Assembly (NCBI RefSeq): GCF_024166365.1
Contig: NC_064821.1
Coordinates: 47,209,093-47,273,092, forward strand
Source: Elephas maximus indicus
Lineage: Eukaryota > Chordata > Mammalia > Proboscidea > Elephantidae
Reading direction: 5' to 3'
Length of the DNA: 64,000 bases
The translations under genes were made by a program, and so were the position numbers. Below the pieces are notes generated by a model that saw nothing but the letters and a program-made list of their open reading frames with translations, was not told where the DNA came from and ran no database searches. This document shows positions 1 through 12,149 of the stretch, in pieces (position 1 is the first letter of the stretch; each line of letters begins with the position of its first letter).

Positions 1-1299
1 CTCCAACAGGCCCCCAGGAAGATCTCCCTTGTTGATTTTAAAGCAGAAGCTTGGGGTCTTGTTTCTTTGTATAGGCAGGGGGTGTGGTGGTTAGGGAAAC
101 TTCTCTTTTGTTAGGGCCACTTCCCCAGGTCACAACAGCCAGAGGCCCACGAGGCTGGGGGAGAGGCAGGGACGGTGGAAGAAGCAATTTTCCTACCATA
201 TGGGAGTCATTGTTGATTCATTGATTCTTGCCTGTCTGCAATGCCTCGCTGCTTTCCTCTACTCCCCAGTGCAGAGTTCCTCAAAGCTGAGCACCATTTC
301 CTTGTGGTATTTTTTGTTGGATTTCTGGAGGAGGAATTAGAACACTGGCCAGTTTATGCCACCATCTTTCCAGAATCCCTGATAGTGCCTTATTGAGGTC
401 ATCAATCTCTGTCCTCTAATTAAAAAAAAAAAAAAAAATCCATTAACAGTTGTTGGAGATATATATATATATATATATATATTTAAATAATGTGATTGGA
501 GCTGTCTTTGGGTCAAAGCCAGGACAGAAAAGGAAAAGCAACTGGAAACTCATTCCTCTTGCCCCTCCCCTGGTCCAAGGTTTCTTCTTCAGGTTTGACT
601 CCCTTCCCAGTCCACCTACTATTGTTTACTTTTCAGAGTTCTCCGGTAGTTGTTTTATACTTCAATTTCTTCCCCTGAAGATGGGCTGTCTGGAGTTGAA
701 ACCCTACCTAAACGAAACTGTTACGCTAAAAACTGATCTTTTCCTTTCTTTTCCTTCATGGATGTCTCAGTGTTCGATTGAAGGGCAGCATATGAAAGAA
801 TTTGTGGGGATACTTTAAAACCACTGCACCCTATGACTTGTTGTTAATATAATGTAGGAAAATGACACTGTACTTTTCAAGATTAATCCATAAAAGGGGC
901 TGTAGCTTCTTCATCGTTCATTGGGAGACTCTCCTGTGGAAAGCTGAAGCCACCCACCATGTTGTGAGGAAGCCCAGGCTTCGTGGAGAGGCCTTGAGTA
1001 AGTGCTCTGGCTGACAGCCCCAGGTGAGGTCCCAGCCAGCATTGACTGCCAGGTATGTGAGTGAAGTAGCTTCCAGACAATCCATCCCCAAGCTATGATG
1101 TCACTTCCAGCCATGGAATCTTCCCAATTAAAGGCCCAGACTGTGGAGCAGAGACAAGTCATCCTAGTCTGAATTCCTGACCCACAGATTCTGTGAGTGT
1201 GAGGTAAAGAATTAATTTTACCTAAAGAATTTGGCCTTTGTCCCCAGTTCCTGGTTGGTGACCTCTAAACCTTTGGAATTTCCTGAGTAATTGGAGTGT
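1..1299. other. No gene or recognised element
   Basis: Apart from the simple repeats at 421-481, I see no exon with splice sites, no RNA gene and no repeat I can name. Confidence 0.5.
450..482 (+). repeat. (TA)n run, with a poly-A run at 421-437
   Basis: Simple repeats; the (TA)n run is at about 460-481. The open frame starting at 450 is merely (AT)n read as IYIYIY and should not be taken as a gene. Confidence 0.9.
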
Positions 1300-2900
1300 C
1301 TTTGCTATTCATGGAGGGCACTCCAGACCACATCTGACAGTTTATGCTAATGAAGAGACTCATGGTGGGGGCTGGCCATGCCAGAAAGACCCACCATGTG
1401 ATATCAGTCAGACCTTTAAGGGCGAGAGAGTGGAGCCTGGAGATTGAGTTTGATCACCTGACTAATGATTCAATTTATCATGCCTATTTAATGTGTTAAA
1501 AATACAAGCTGTCCCCGATTTATGATGGGGTTCTGTTCTGATGACTCCACTGTCAGTCAGTTCTGAGGTACGTAAATCAAATACCTCTTTTGTTTTTTTA
1601 GTTTTCATTATTATTGCCTTTTATTATCAGTATCTTTATGAATCCAATCTTTGAACATCTGCTAATGAAAATCGGAGAATAACATCGGCAAATTAAGGGC
1701 TGCAACATTGTACGTAGTACATATTACTAACAAGAAGATGTACAAAATACCCAAAAGAACAGACGGTTGTAAGGGCAGTTCTTTGTAATGCAAATAATTC
1801 ATAACTCAAAGACATTGAAATGTAAAGTTTATTCTGAGCAGTTATTTGAGCAGTTATTCTATATGCATATAGGGAGACCATGCTGACCTAAAAAAAAAAA
1901 AAATGACTCTAAGTAGGCTATAAGCAATGAGGCTTATAAAGAGAAGAGGCAGGAGAATAGATAAACCATTGGCTGAATCTTATCATGATTGCTTGAACCC
2001 TGCCTCAACCCACCCCCTTTTTACTGAGATCAACTGGTCACAAGAATGGTTTCTGGCCTGGCAGCTAAAAATTTGATTTTATGGGTAAGAAATAAAACCT
2101 TAAAATCAAAGTAAAATGTCTGTTATTAATTTTCTCTTTGACAAATGAAACCCCAATAAAACTCTGGGCATCTAAGCTTGAGTGATCTACCCTGATTAAT
2201 AACACATTAATGTGCTCAGAGGATGACCCATCCTGACTCCATGGAGAAAGGATGTGAAGCTTCACATTTAGGACCCTCCCAGATGCATTTCTTCTTTATA
2301 ATGAAACTGTAATTGTGAGTATAGCACTTTCCTGAGTTCTGTGGGTTGATGTAGAGAATTATCAAACCTGAGGAGTTAATGGGAACCTCCAAATTGGTAG
2401 CCAGTTGATCAAAAGTGGGGTGTCCTGGGGACTCCTGAGCTTGTGGCTGATGTCCCGAGGAGGTAGTAAAACCAAAACAAACCCATGGCCGTTGAGTCGA
2501 TTCCAACTTACAGCAACCCTATAGGACAGAGTAGAACTGCCCCATAGGTTTCCAAGGCTGTAATCTTTATGGGAGCAGACTGCCACATCTTTCTCCTGCA
2601 GGTAAGCTGGTGGGTTCAAACCAATGACTTTTTGATTAGCAGTCTAGCCCTTAACTACTATGCTACCAGGGCTCCTTGAGGCAGTAGTAGGCACCCCCAA
2701 ATTTGTAGCCAGTTGATCAGAAATGCAAGTGGCCTGAGAACCCCCGAGCTAGTGGCTGGTGTCTGAAGTGAGGGCAGTCTTGTGGTGGTGTGTACCCTTA
2801 ACCTGTGAAATCTGACCTAACACTGGTAGTTAGGGTCAGATGAAAAAGCTATTTTTGAGTGAGCATATTAACATGTTTGTTTTCGTGACTGAGTGTTAGG
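1300..2900 (+). mobile_element. Degenerate ERVL/MLT2-like LTR, interrupted
   Basis: 1300-1495 and 2215-2900 together resemble one old LTR of the ERVL/MLT2 type (TGAGTTCTGTGGGTTG near 2335, then GTAGCCAGTTGATCA). 1495-2214 is unrelated AT-rich sequence, perhaps a DNA-transposon remnant beginning CTGTCCCCGATTTATG. A SINE occupies 2469-2675. An internal segment of about 80 bp is repeated on either side of that SINE. Family name is uncertain. Confidence 0.4.
2469..2675 (-). repeat. AfroSINE-type SINE (long form)
   Basis: Left end 'gttgagtcgattccaact', right end 'accagggctcc'. It sits inside the tandemly repeated part of the old LTR. Confidence 0.88.
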
Positions 2901-3239
2901 TTGCTTTGTTACACAGCACCAGTAACAGGAACGTGGATCAGTCTTCAGTCCACAGAGCCAGCCTCCATGAGTGTCCAGAGGTATTTTTCCCGTAGTTTCT
3001 CTCCGTCTCTTTGATCTGCTCCTCTGTCACTTTACTCCGTACATTTGAATATTCCTTGGAGAGCAGTTACCTTAAAAGTAATGACTGCTATAGTGTCTCT
3101 AACCCATAAAAAAGGCAAGTTCATAATAGCTAAGGTTGATGTTCTGCCTATAGCAAGCTCTGAATGAATACTGCTGACAGACTCACCTTTTATTAGATCT
3201 GGGAGTTGTTAAAGCGATTCAATCAGAATAGTTTTCCTT

Positions 3240-4260
3240 CCTTTCCATTTTCCCATTTTTTTTTTTTATTGTGGTGGAAATATATACAACAAAACATTTT
3301 GCAGTTCATTGTTTTTTTACATGTACAATTCAGTGACATTGGTTACATTCATCATGTTGTTTAACCATTGCCACTATCCATTTCCAAATTATTCCACCAC
3401 CATTAGCAGAAACCCAGTGCCCTCTAAGCAATAACTCCCCAATTTCCCCCTCCTCCCAGGCCCGGGTAACCTATCTGTCAGCAATATTCCTTCAGAGCCT
3501 GCTATATGCAGAACACCAAACTTAGCTATTGGGCAATAAGCTTTGGTCTCTATAGATTTGCCTATTCTAGATATTTCATGTAAGTGGGATCATACAATAT
3601 TTTCTGTCTGACTTATTTACCCAACATAATGTTTTCAAGTTTCATCCATGTTGTAGCATGTATCAAAACTTCATTTCTCTTTACGGCTGAGTAATATTCC
3701 ATTGTATGGGTGGATCATGTTTGGTTTATCCATTCATCTGTTAATGGACATTTGGGTTGCTGCCACCTTTTGGCTACTGTGAATAGTGCTGCAATGAGCA
3801 CAGATGTACAAGTATTTGTTTGTGTTCCTTCTTTCAATTTTGGGGGGCATATACCTAGCTGGGAAACCCTGGTGGTGTAGTGGTTAAGTGCTGCAGCTGC
3901 TAACAGAAAGGTTGACAGTTCAAATCTACCAGGCGCTCCTTGGAAACTCTATGGGGCAGGTCCACTCCGTCCTATAGTGTCGCTATGAGTTGGAATCGAC
4001 TCGATGGCAGTGGGGTTTTATACCTGGGTGTGGAATTGCAGGGTCATATGGTAATTCTATGTTAACCTGTTTGAGGACCAATCAAAGTGTGTTCCATAGC
4101 GGCTGTCCATTCTCACATTTTTTAACAAACCTACACCATCTCCAGGAGTCCCAAAGCCCGTGTATAACTGTCACAGAGGTGATGGCATGACAGTTGTGCT
4201 GAGGAAGCCCAGTGTCAGCCACAGCTGCCATGAACAAGTACTCAAGTGGTTGTTGATGTC
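3240..4260 (-). mobile_element. Old L1 3' region, interrupted by a SINE
   Basis: Reverse-strand L1: 3' UTR-like sequence at left, passing into ORF2 C-terminal similarity at right. Degenerate. The SINE at 3863-4020 splits it, flanked by the imperfect duplication tacctagctgg / tacctgggtgtgg. Confidence 0.75.
3863..4020 (+). repeat. AfroSINE-type SINE (short form)
   Basis: Starts 'gaaaccctggtggtgtag' (tRNA-like A box) with a B-box-like 'gacagttcaaatc', then the RTE-like 'cgctatgagttggaatcgac' and a GT-rich tail. Confidence 0.9.
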
Positions 4261-4319
4261 CTCCCGTCAAAGAAAGAAAAGCAGTAGTATTTGCCCTCTC
4301 GAAGGTGTAGAAAAATTAG

Positions 4320-4860
4320 CAGCCATTGCTGAGTAGATATATATTTTAAAATAGACTTTATGAGAGCAGTTTTAGGTTTACAGAAAAATTGCACAGGACA
4401 AAGAGTTCCCGTCTCCCCACCTCCCCATGCACAGTTTCTCCTATTATTATCACCTTGCAATCCTGTGGTACATTTGTTACAATTAATAAACCCATAATGA
4501 TACTTTATCATGAACTGAAGTCTGCAGTTTACATTAGTGTTCACACTTTGTGTTGTGCAGTCCCATGGGCTTTGATAAACACATACTACCATGTGTCCCC
4601 CATTACAGTGTCATACAGAATGGGCTCACTGCCCTAAAAATGCCCAGTGCTCTACCTACTACCCCAAAAACCAAACGCACTGCTGTCAAGTCGATTCCAA
4701 CTCATAGCGACCCTATAGGACAGAGTAGAACTGCCCGATAGAGTTTCCAAGGAGCACCTGGTGGATTTGAACTGCCGACCTCTTGGTTAGCAGTTGCAGC
4801 ACTTAACCGCTATGCCACCAGGGTTTCCCTCTACTTACTAGAGCTACATTTTTTCATCAC
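4320..4860 (-). mobile_element. Old L1 3' UTR fragment with SINE inside
   Basis: AT-rich sequence typical of an old L1 3' UTR on the reverse strand. The SINE at 4662-4828 is flanked by a 12-bp duplication ctctac(c/t)tacta (4650-4661 and 4829-4840). Confidence 0.6.
4662..4828 (-). repeat. AfroSINE-type SINE (short form) with 12-bp TSD
   Basis: Complete reverse copy, poly-A/CCAAA end at left and 'accagggtttcc' at right. The near-perfect 12-bp flanking duplication shows it integrated by retrotransposition. Confidence 0.92.
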
Positions 4861-5099
4861 AAGGTAAGGATGGGCTTAGAAAAATAGGTCCTGAATCCGG
4901 GAAGAGAAACTGATGACTCACAAAGGAGCCCCTAGCAGTTCCCAATAATGAATTAAGACTTCGAGACCTTGGCGTTAACCCTGTGGCATAATTTTTCTTG
5001 CCCTTCATTCCCGCTCTCATGGCTATTACACAAGTAACTCTTCTATGGCTTTTTTAGATGTCAGAAAAAACTTCTAGGGAATGTTCCAATTGGCCAGCA

Positions 5100-5262
5100 A
5101 AAACAAGAGAAACAACACAACAGCCAAAGCAATGGACTCAAACATACTAACAATCATGAAGATGGTGCAGGACTAGGCTGCGTTTCATACTGTTATAGGT
5201 AAGGTCACCTTGAGTCAGAGCTGACTCGATGGCAACTAATAACAATAACAACGAGAGCTTCC
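5100..5262 (+). repeat. RTE/SINE 3' tail fragment
   Basis: Ends 'gactcgatggcaactaataa caataacaac'-like (read in two parts), the shared 3' tail of RTE and AfroSINE-type elements; no head seen. Confidence 0.65.
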
Positions 5263-5464
5263 ATTGTGGAACTCAGTTGCCGCAGTGGCACTTCATACAG
5301 GGAGCTCCCTGCAGTGTGTCTCTCCCAAAGTGAGGGTCTCAACAGGGCAGTGTGTTTGTATCCAGAGGGACTTCTACTTTACATTTGGACCTGGGCACAT
5401 GACACAGAGGTTAGACCAGAATTAAGGAAGCAGAGGGTGAAATTCTTCCTGATAATTTGCTATG

Positions 5465-5695
5465 ATACTGTATAGGGTTCAGTGGAGTTTCCAGGCTAAG
5501 ATGAACTAGGAAGAAAGGCTTGGTAATCTGCTTCTGAAAAGTCAGCCAGTGAAAACCCTGTGGATCACGACGGTCTGATCTGTAACTGATCATGGGGATG
5601 GCCCAGGACTGGGTGGCATTTCAATTCATCGTGCATGGGGTTGCCATGAGTTGGGGACCAATGGGATGGCAGCTAACAACAGCAGCGATAACAAT
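5465..5695 (+). repeat. 5'-truncated long SINE with RTE tail
   Basis: Contains the module 'ggaagaaaggcttggtaatc' and the tail 'gatggcagctaacaacagc'. The same module recurs at 23236, 25380, 53087 and 63636. Confidence 0.75.
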
Positions 5696-6007
5696 AATGA
5701 ATGTAATCACACATAACGTCAACTTTAAATCTTTATCTGAAGCAATAGAAGCATTATTAAAAAAGTATTCCTGCACTTTAAAATGGATTAGAAGTGAACT
5801 CAGGGTAGTCATCCACAACTGTTTCAAGAAAAAAAAAGTTAACCACTCAGAGTGATGTTTTATAAGATTGGACTTCAGTTAGGCTCAAAGTAAAAATTTA
5901 TTTACAAGCAAAGCAGCAGGATCCTCTTTTCGTCTAGAAGATGTTCCAAATTCATGCCCTGGCTCTTTTCTATGTGGTCCGAGGCTTTAGGGAATCATAT
6001 GAGGAAA

Positions 6008-6345
6008 GGGCAAAGAATATTAAATATACCAGAAGAACGAATAAATCTGTCCTAGAAGGAGTGCAGCCAGAATGCTCCTTGGAAGCAAGGATGTTGACTC
6101 CTCTGCTCACATACTTTGAACATGTTATCAGAAAGGAGCAGTCCCTGGAGAAGGACATAAGGCTTAGTAAAGCACAGGGTCAGCGAAAAAAGAGGAGGAC
6201 CCTCAACGAGATGGACTGACACAATGGGCTCAAGCAGAGTAACGATTGTGAGGTTGGCAAAGGACAGGGCAGCGTTTTGTTCTGTTGTACATAGGGTTGT
6301 TATGAGCCGGAACCGACTTGACGGCACCTAACAACAACAACAATA
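6008..6345 (+). mobile_element. RTE-type LINE 3' end fragment
   Basis: 5'-truncated RTE (RTE1_LA-like). A frame reads RRTNKSVLEGVQPECSLEA and then HVIRKEQSLEKDI, the C-terminal region of RTE ORF2, followed by the short 3' UTR and ACAACAACAA tail. The preceding 5940-6007 may be unrelated. Confidence 0.85.
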
Positions 6346-6924
6346 TGAGGAAATAAGCCCGTGAAAGGGCTTCAAATGTTAGACATTGTGTATTTCCATC
6401 AGGTAAAGGGACCAAATAATCCTGTACCTTTATGTTGAGCCATACTTTAACCTTGGCCTCTATGTTTACGACTTCCACACCTGTGACTCTAATCCCTTTT
6501 CCACTTAAGCTGTGTTTCCAACCATGCATTTTTTTCTCACATAAATGGCATGTTACCCTCAAATGCAACTATTCCAAAAGAGCACTTAGCATCTTCTACC
6601 CTCCTCCTTCCTATCCCCAGTCTGGCTCTTTCTCCAAGCAATGCTCCCCCTCTTCCAAACCCATCAGGAGCAGCCATTGCCTTTAGTAGTTCAGACTCAA
6701 CACCTGAATTGCCGCCTGAGCCATTGTTCTTTCATAACCAGGGTTCACCCAGTCACAAGATCAAAATAGCTCTTCCCCAAAACTGTCCTGCACTCTTCTC
6801 ATCATCCCTTCCCAGTGCTCAGTGCTGTCTCTACTACAAGGTTGCCATTGTCTGCAGAAGCCAACATCAGGGTCTGGCTGTTGAAAAGCCTGTGGTCATC
6901 TCATCCAAGACATGGTATCTAAGA
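6346..6924. other. No gene recognised
   Basis: Contains plus-strand open frames of 84 and 125 codons (6432-6686, 6550-6927) that overlap in different frames. They are Pro/Ser-rich, match nothing I recognise and run into an LTR. Treated as non-coding. Confidence 0.5.
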
Positions 6925-7362
6925 TGAAGGAGGTTAAAGATGTGTTGAAGTCCTAACCCAGTGCCTGTGAACGTGATCTTATTTAGAAATAGGGTCTCCA
7001 AAGGTGTTATCATCAGTTAAGTTAAGATGAGGTGGTACTGGAGTAGGGTTGCTCCTAATCCAATCTGGCTGGTATCCTTATAAGAAAAGAAGAGACACAG
7101 AGTGGAAAGACATAGAGGGAAGATGGCCATGTAAAGACAGAGGCAGGGATTGGAGTGATGCTGCCCCAAGCCAATGAAAGCCTGAGGCTGCAAGAAGCTG
7201 AAAGAGATGAGAAAAGATCGTCCCCTAGAGCCTTTGGAGGAAGCATGACCTGGCCTACACATTTATTTGGACTTCAAGCCTCCATAACTGTGAGAGAACA
7301 CATTTCTGTTATTTAAAACCATCCGCTTTGTGGTCATTTGTTATGGTAGCCCTGGGAGACGA
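6925..7362 (+). mobile_element. MLT1-type (ERVL-MaLR) LTR
   Basis: Solo LTR-like sequence with 'gttgaagtcctaacccagtg', 'ccttataagaaaagaagaga' and the 3' end 'gttatggtagccctgggaga', as in ancient mammalian MLT1 LTRs. No internal region. Confidence 0.8.
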
Positions 7363-7734
7363 ATGCACCCACCATTCAGTTATTTATAATAAAATCATAT
7401 TTGGTTGTAGTTCTTTATATAACCTATAAAAAATAAATATGACCCACCTATTATCCTTAACCTTGAATGAAAGAACAAAACTACACAATTATTCATCCAC
7501 ATCCATGCTGCAGATGGGAAGTGATCAATTTCTTTCTTGTCTAAAAATCTTAGGGTGAGTCAGAGGTAGAGTTAGAGAGAAAATTTGGGTCTGGCTGTCA
7601 CACCAGTTTCTTTCAGTGAATCACAGAGCTCCTTGCCCCCTGAGCTGTTGCTTAGTCATTCCACAGCCAGATAAAATAAAAGGAGAGATTTGAACCATAG
7701 GCTGGTCTCTCAGGCCACATGAGGGGTGAATGAG

Positions 7735-8160
7735 CTGAATTGTGTCCCCCCAAAAAACATACATTTGAAGTCCTCACTTCTATACCTGTGATTGTGACCA
7801 TGTCTGGAAATAGGATCTTTCTCTCCAGATGTTATTGGTTTGGTTAACGAAGTAGTACAGGAGCAGTGTGGGTCCTAATCTTTTCTAAATGGTGCATGTT
7901 ATAAAAGGGGAGAACAGACATGAAGACCGAGCCACACAGGGAGAAGACACCCTGTGAAGATGTACCCACCAGTGGAAAAGGGATACCAAGGAGCTAGGAC
8001 AGAGGTCTGGAATAGTTTCTCTCGCAGGGCCCTCAGGAGGAATCCACACAGTCAATGCCCCGGTTTGGACTTCTGGTCTCCAGAACTGTAAGACAGTAAA
8101 TTTCTGTTCTTTAAAGTCATCCACTTTGTGGTAGTTTGTACGGCAGCTCCAGGGCAGTAA
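7735..8160 (+). mobile_element. MLT1-type (ERVL-MaLR) LTR
   Basis: Starts 'tgaattgtgtccccccaaaa' and ends with 'ccactttgtggtagtttgta'. Similar layout to the LTR at 6925 but clearly diverged from it, so not a recent duplicate. Confidence 0.78.
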
Positions 8161-8459
8161 TATAATTGATGACTGGTAAAAGATGAAGCTGAGGTGAAAG
8201 GGAGAGATGTTCTCTTTAAAATGAATGACACAGCCCAATGCCCCACGAGAGCTGAGCGAGTGGTCTGTATTGTAGCTAGAGCTCCACTGCTCGTGCTGGG
8301 GCATCTCAGCCCACATGGGGCATCATCCCTTCTCAGTCCTCAGAAACACCCACGAAAGCCACAGTAGGGCCCCTAGGAGGCAGGAGAGCTGGTCTACCAT
8401 GGCTCCTCCTTCCGAGCAGCAGATGGAAAGCTGTCTGTCTTCTCCATCTTTGCTAAGGA

Positions 8460-8953
8460 TGTCTTAGTCATCTAGTGCTACTGTAACAGAAATACCACAA
8501 GCAGATGGTTTTAACAAAGAGAAATTTATTTCCTCACAGTAAGTAGGCTAAAAGCCAAATTCAGGGCATCAGCTCCAGGGGAAGGCTTTTTCTCTCTGTT
8601 GGCTCTGGAGGAAGGTTCTTGTCCTCAATCTTCTCCTGGTCAAGGAGCTTCTCAGGCACAGGGACCCCAGGTCCAAAGGATGTGCTCTGCTCCTGGTGCT
8701 GCTTTCTTGGTAGTTTGAGGTCCCCCTGTCTCTCTGCTCGCTTCTCTCTTTTATACCTCAAGAGATTGCCTCAAGACACAATCCGATCTAGTAGACTGAG
8801 TCCTGCCTCACTAACACAACTGCCACCCATCCTCCCTCATTAACATCATAGAGGCAGGATTTACAACATATAGGAAAATCACAGGATATGGGGAATCATG
8901 GCCCAGCCCAATTGATACACAGATTCTTGGGGGACATAATTCAATCCATGACA
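8460..8953 (-). mobile_element. Solo LTR of a recurring TG...CA family (copy 1)
   Basis: Reverse-strand LTR, TGTCTTAGTC at left and CCATGACA at right, about 494 bp. It belongs to a family found six times here (also 14356, 18422, 21016, 26811, 55970). No clear 5-bp duplication was found for this copy. Confidence 0.82.
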
Positions 8954-9461
8954 GATGATGTGCCAGCTGTCTGGACAGCTGCTCCAGAAGTGGAGGGGTA
9001 GGCACCAGGGGGTACACCTTCTGTGCTCTGACAGCAGGTCGCAGGAAGGCAAGACCCTGCCCTCTCCTCTGGTCTCATGATTTACTCCCCACCCTGGGAC
9101 ATTTCATCTGAGACAGTGACCTCCCTGCCCTTGAATCTATGGCACAGTCGGGTTGGACTCCAGTGGTAGAGTTTGCCATAACAGACTCAAATGCTTCTCT
9201 AGGGAAACAATCTCATAGGAAGGAAACAATAATTAAATGGCTCAAGAGAATCTGTGGAGAGGTTGCAGGGAGGAGGAATTTTTCAATTCATCAAGCAACA
9301 GAGAAAAAGAAAGTATGCCACTCTCAAGATCTGGCAATTGTTTTTTAGCTTTTCTTTCTTTATGTATTTATTTCGGCCTCCTACTACTTCGTATATCATC
9401 ATAAATGGCCATATGTTTAACTTTGATCCTTTTTCATCCACTCTGTGCATAAAGAAAAATT
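8954..9461. other. No gene recognised
   Basis: Short open frames only, with no splice context. The neighbouring stretches 7363-7734 and 8161-8459 are likewise blank. Confidence 0.5.
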
Positions 9462-10027
9462 GTTGTCGTTAGGTGCCATTGAGTTGGTTCCGACTCATAG
9501 CGACCCTATGTACAACAGAACAATACACTGTCGGGTCCTGTGCCATCCTTATAATCGTTGCTACGTTTGAGCCCATCGTTGCAGCCACTGTGTCAACCCA
9601 TCTTCCTCTCTTTTGCTGACCATCTACTTTACCAAGCATGATGTCATTCTCCAGGAACTGATCCCTCCTGATAACATGTCCAAAGTACCTGAGATAAAGT
9701 TTCATCATCCTTGTTTTTAAGGAGCATTCTGGCTGTACTTCTTTCAAGAGAGATTTGTTCATTCTTCTGGCAGTCCATTCAATATCCTTCACCAACACCA
9801 GAATTCAAAGGCATCAACTTCTTCAGTCTTTCTTATTTCCCAGCTCTTGCACACATATGAGGTGATTGAAAATGCCATGGCTTGGGTCAGGCGCACCTTA
9901 GTCCTCAAAGTGATATCTTTGTTTTTTAATTTTGAAAGAGGTCTTTTGTAGCAGATTTGCCTGGTGCAATGAGTTTTTTGATTTCTTGACTGCTGCTTCC
10001 ATGGCATTGATTGTGGATCCAAGTATT
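9462..10027 (-). mobile_element. RTE-type LINE fragment, 3' end
   Basis: Reverse RTE copy: tail 'tgttgtcgttaggtgccatt' at left, then ORF2 C-terminus. On the minus strand it reads RRMNKSLLKEVQPECSLKT and KVRLTQAMAFSITSY. Frameshifted. The right end runs into a short SINE-like piece 'tatttcaaataccagcagg'. Confidence 0.87.
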
Positions 10028-10041
10028 TCAAATACCAGCAG

Positions 10042-10506
10042 GTACAGGTAGATATTGATTTATAGATACATAGGTATAGAGAGATTTACTTCAAGGAAAT
10101 AGCTCGAGCAATTGTAGGGGCTAGCAAGTGAGCAATCTGTGCGTCTGCCTCCAGGTTGAGGACCTCTGCTGCCTCAAGGGATTGTAGGGGCTGGCGAATC
10201 TAAAACCTGTAGGTCAGGTGGCAGGCCGGAGACTTCTGCAGGCTTACATCACAGTACCCAAAAGTCAGGCAACAAGAAGAGTGCACAGTTGAGAGAATGC
10301 GCTTTGTCAGAAAATCAGTTTATATAATAGAGGGAGGCCGCATCCCTAAGGAAACTGCCCTTTCAACTGATTGGATGATCACATCAGATCACATCGTGAA
10401 AGGTGATTGCACTATATTACATTATAGAAGAGCACCCAGTCTGGTATCAGCCAAACCACTGAGAATCATAGCTTAGCCAAGCTGACGTATACCATTAACC
10501 ATCACA
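10042..10506 (-). mobile_element. LTR of the TGTGATGGTTAAT type
   Basis: Read on the minus strand it begins TGTGATGGTTAATGG at 10506 and shares the early part and an ATGTAAT/ATCACC-rich middle with the LTR at 16406-16922. The left end is not well defined. Confidence 0.6.
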
Positions 10507-10599
10507 GGCTGCTAATCTGTTTTCAGCTTTGGGGCGCTGGGAGGGTGCAGTGAATGTGGATGGGAGGAGCTGGTTTACCCTTGGCTTTAAAGCTGCCGT

Positions 10600-10820
10600 T
10601 CATTGAGGAGTTCTAAGGTCAGGCACTGCGCTACAGGATTTATATGTATTCTCTCATTAAAACCTCACAAAAAAAAAAAAAAAAAAAAACTACGATGCGG
10701 GTATTATTGCCTTTGTTTCACAAAGGAGGGAATAAACTTGGAGAGGCTAAGTAACTACCCAGTCGTCATCGTGGAGGAGCAGAATTCAACCCAGGGCAGT
10801 CAAATCCAAAGCAAGAACTC
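10600..10820 (-). repeat. MIR with an internal poly-A expansion
   Basis: Old tRNA-derived MIR, recognisable from 'tctctcattaaaacctcac' and 'ggagaggctaagtaacta'. A run of 21 A residues lies between the two halves (10669-10689). Confidence 0.65.
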
Positions 10821-10991
10821 GTGACCCATTTGGAACATCCTGAGTTTGTGCCGTCTTCGAGGTTTCGTGCAGACTTGTCCGGCAGATAATTAAATGTACG
10901 GGTCTGAGCCTTGGGGGTTGGGTAGGTGGGGAAATCATTCCAGGCAGAATGAACAGGAAATTCCAAATTCGCTAAGGCAGGAAAGGGGTCC

Positions 10992-11192
10992 CTGAAGGGT
11001 GTAAATGGTTGATGAGCTCGGCTGCTAGGAAAGATTGGAGGTTCAAGTCCACCCAGAGAAACCTTGGAAGAAAGGCCTGGTTATCTACTTCCAAAAAAAA
11101 TCATCCATTGAAAGCACTGTGGAGCACAGTTCTGCTTTGACACACACGTGGTCATCGTGAGTTAGAGTCAACTTGATGGCAACTGGTTTAAG
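10992..11192 (+). repeat. AfroSINE-type SINE (long form)
   Basis: Head is diverged. The middle module 'ggcctggttatctacttcc' and the 3' part 'cttgatggcaactggttta' are clear. Confidence 0.8.
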
Positions 11193-11490
11193 GCACAAAA
11201 AATTTAACGGGCTCAAAGAACAGAAAACAAAAAAAAGCCAGCGATGTTTGAGCAGACCGTGTAAGAAGAAGGAGGTGAGAGATGTGGTGGGGGAGAGCGG
11301 CAGAGTCACAGCTGAGAGCACCACTGGGGGGTAGGGGCACCAAGGCTGCTTAGAAGGCAGAAGTCCTCCTCCCAGTCATAACAGCATCTGGAATCAGACG
11401 GAGCATTTGAGTCTCATCCTTTCACTGTTGGCCTCCCTGTGGGGGATAAGAAGACCGGACTCCTTTATGTAGAGTTTTGTCCTTGTTGTG

Positions 11491-11931
11491 TTGTTTTTTG
11501 CCTGTCAAGTCAAATCCAACTCATAGCAACCCAATAGTGACTCTATAGGACAGAGTAGAACTGCCCCATGGGGTTTCCTAGGCTGTAGTCTTTATGGGAA
11601 AGGAGCCCTGGTGGCTCAGTGATTAAAGCACTTGGCTGCTAACTGAAAGGTCTGTGGTTCGGACCCACCAGCAGCTCCACAGGAAAAAGATGTGTTAATT
11701 GACTTTCATAAAGGTTTATAGTCTTGAAAGCCCTATGGGGCAGTTCTACCCTGTCCTGTAGGGTCATTATGAGTTGGTAGTGACTCAACAGCAATGGGTT
11801 TGGTTTGGTTTGGTTTAATCTCTACAGGAGTAGATTGTCAGGTCTTTTTTCCTGCAAAGCTGCTTGTGGGTTCAAACCACCAGCCTTTTGGTTAGCAGCC
11901 AAGTGCTTAATCATTGCACCACCAAGGTTTC
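11491..11931 (-). repeat. AfroSINE-type SINE split by another SINE
   Basis: 3' half at 11491-11599 and 5' half at 11818-11931. The two halves join into one long-form reverse SINE when the plus-strand SINE at 11600-11817 is removed. Confidence 0.87.
11600..11817 (+). repeat. AfroSINE-type SINE nested in a SINE
   Basis: Complete forward copy, 'ggagccctggtggctcagtg' to a (GGTTT)n tail. Younger than the reverse SINE that it splits. Confidence 0.9.
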
Positions 11932-12149
11932 TGTTTTATCCTTATAGAAGCAATATTTGCCCTCACCCTGATGGTACTTTCCATCTGAAAGTTAGAGACA
12001 CTCTGTCTTCTGGTCTCTCTGAGTTCTGGGCAGGATGTCATCTCCTGGTTCTGTAGAGCAGGGATTGTCTCTGGGGCAAACACTTGGCCTGACAGTTTTA
12101 CCCTTTTGGTCAATACCCCAAAAATCATTCCCATCAACACTTAGGTCAT

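Noticed and set aside
6550..6927. 125-codon Pro/Ser-rich frame
   Set aside because: No splice sites, no recognisable similarity, overlapping frames, and it ends in an LTR.
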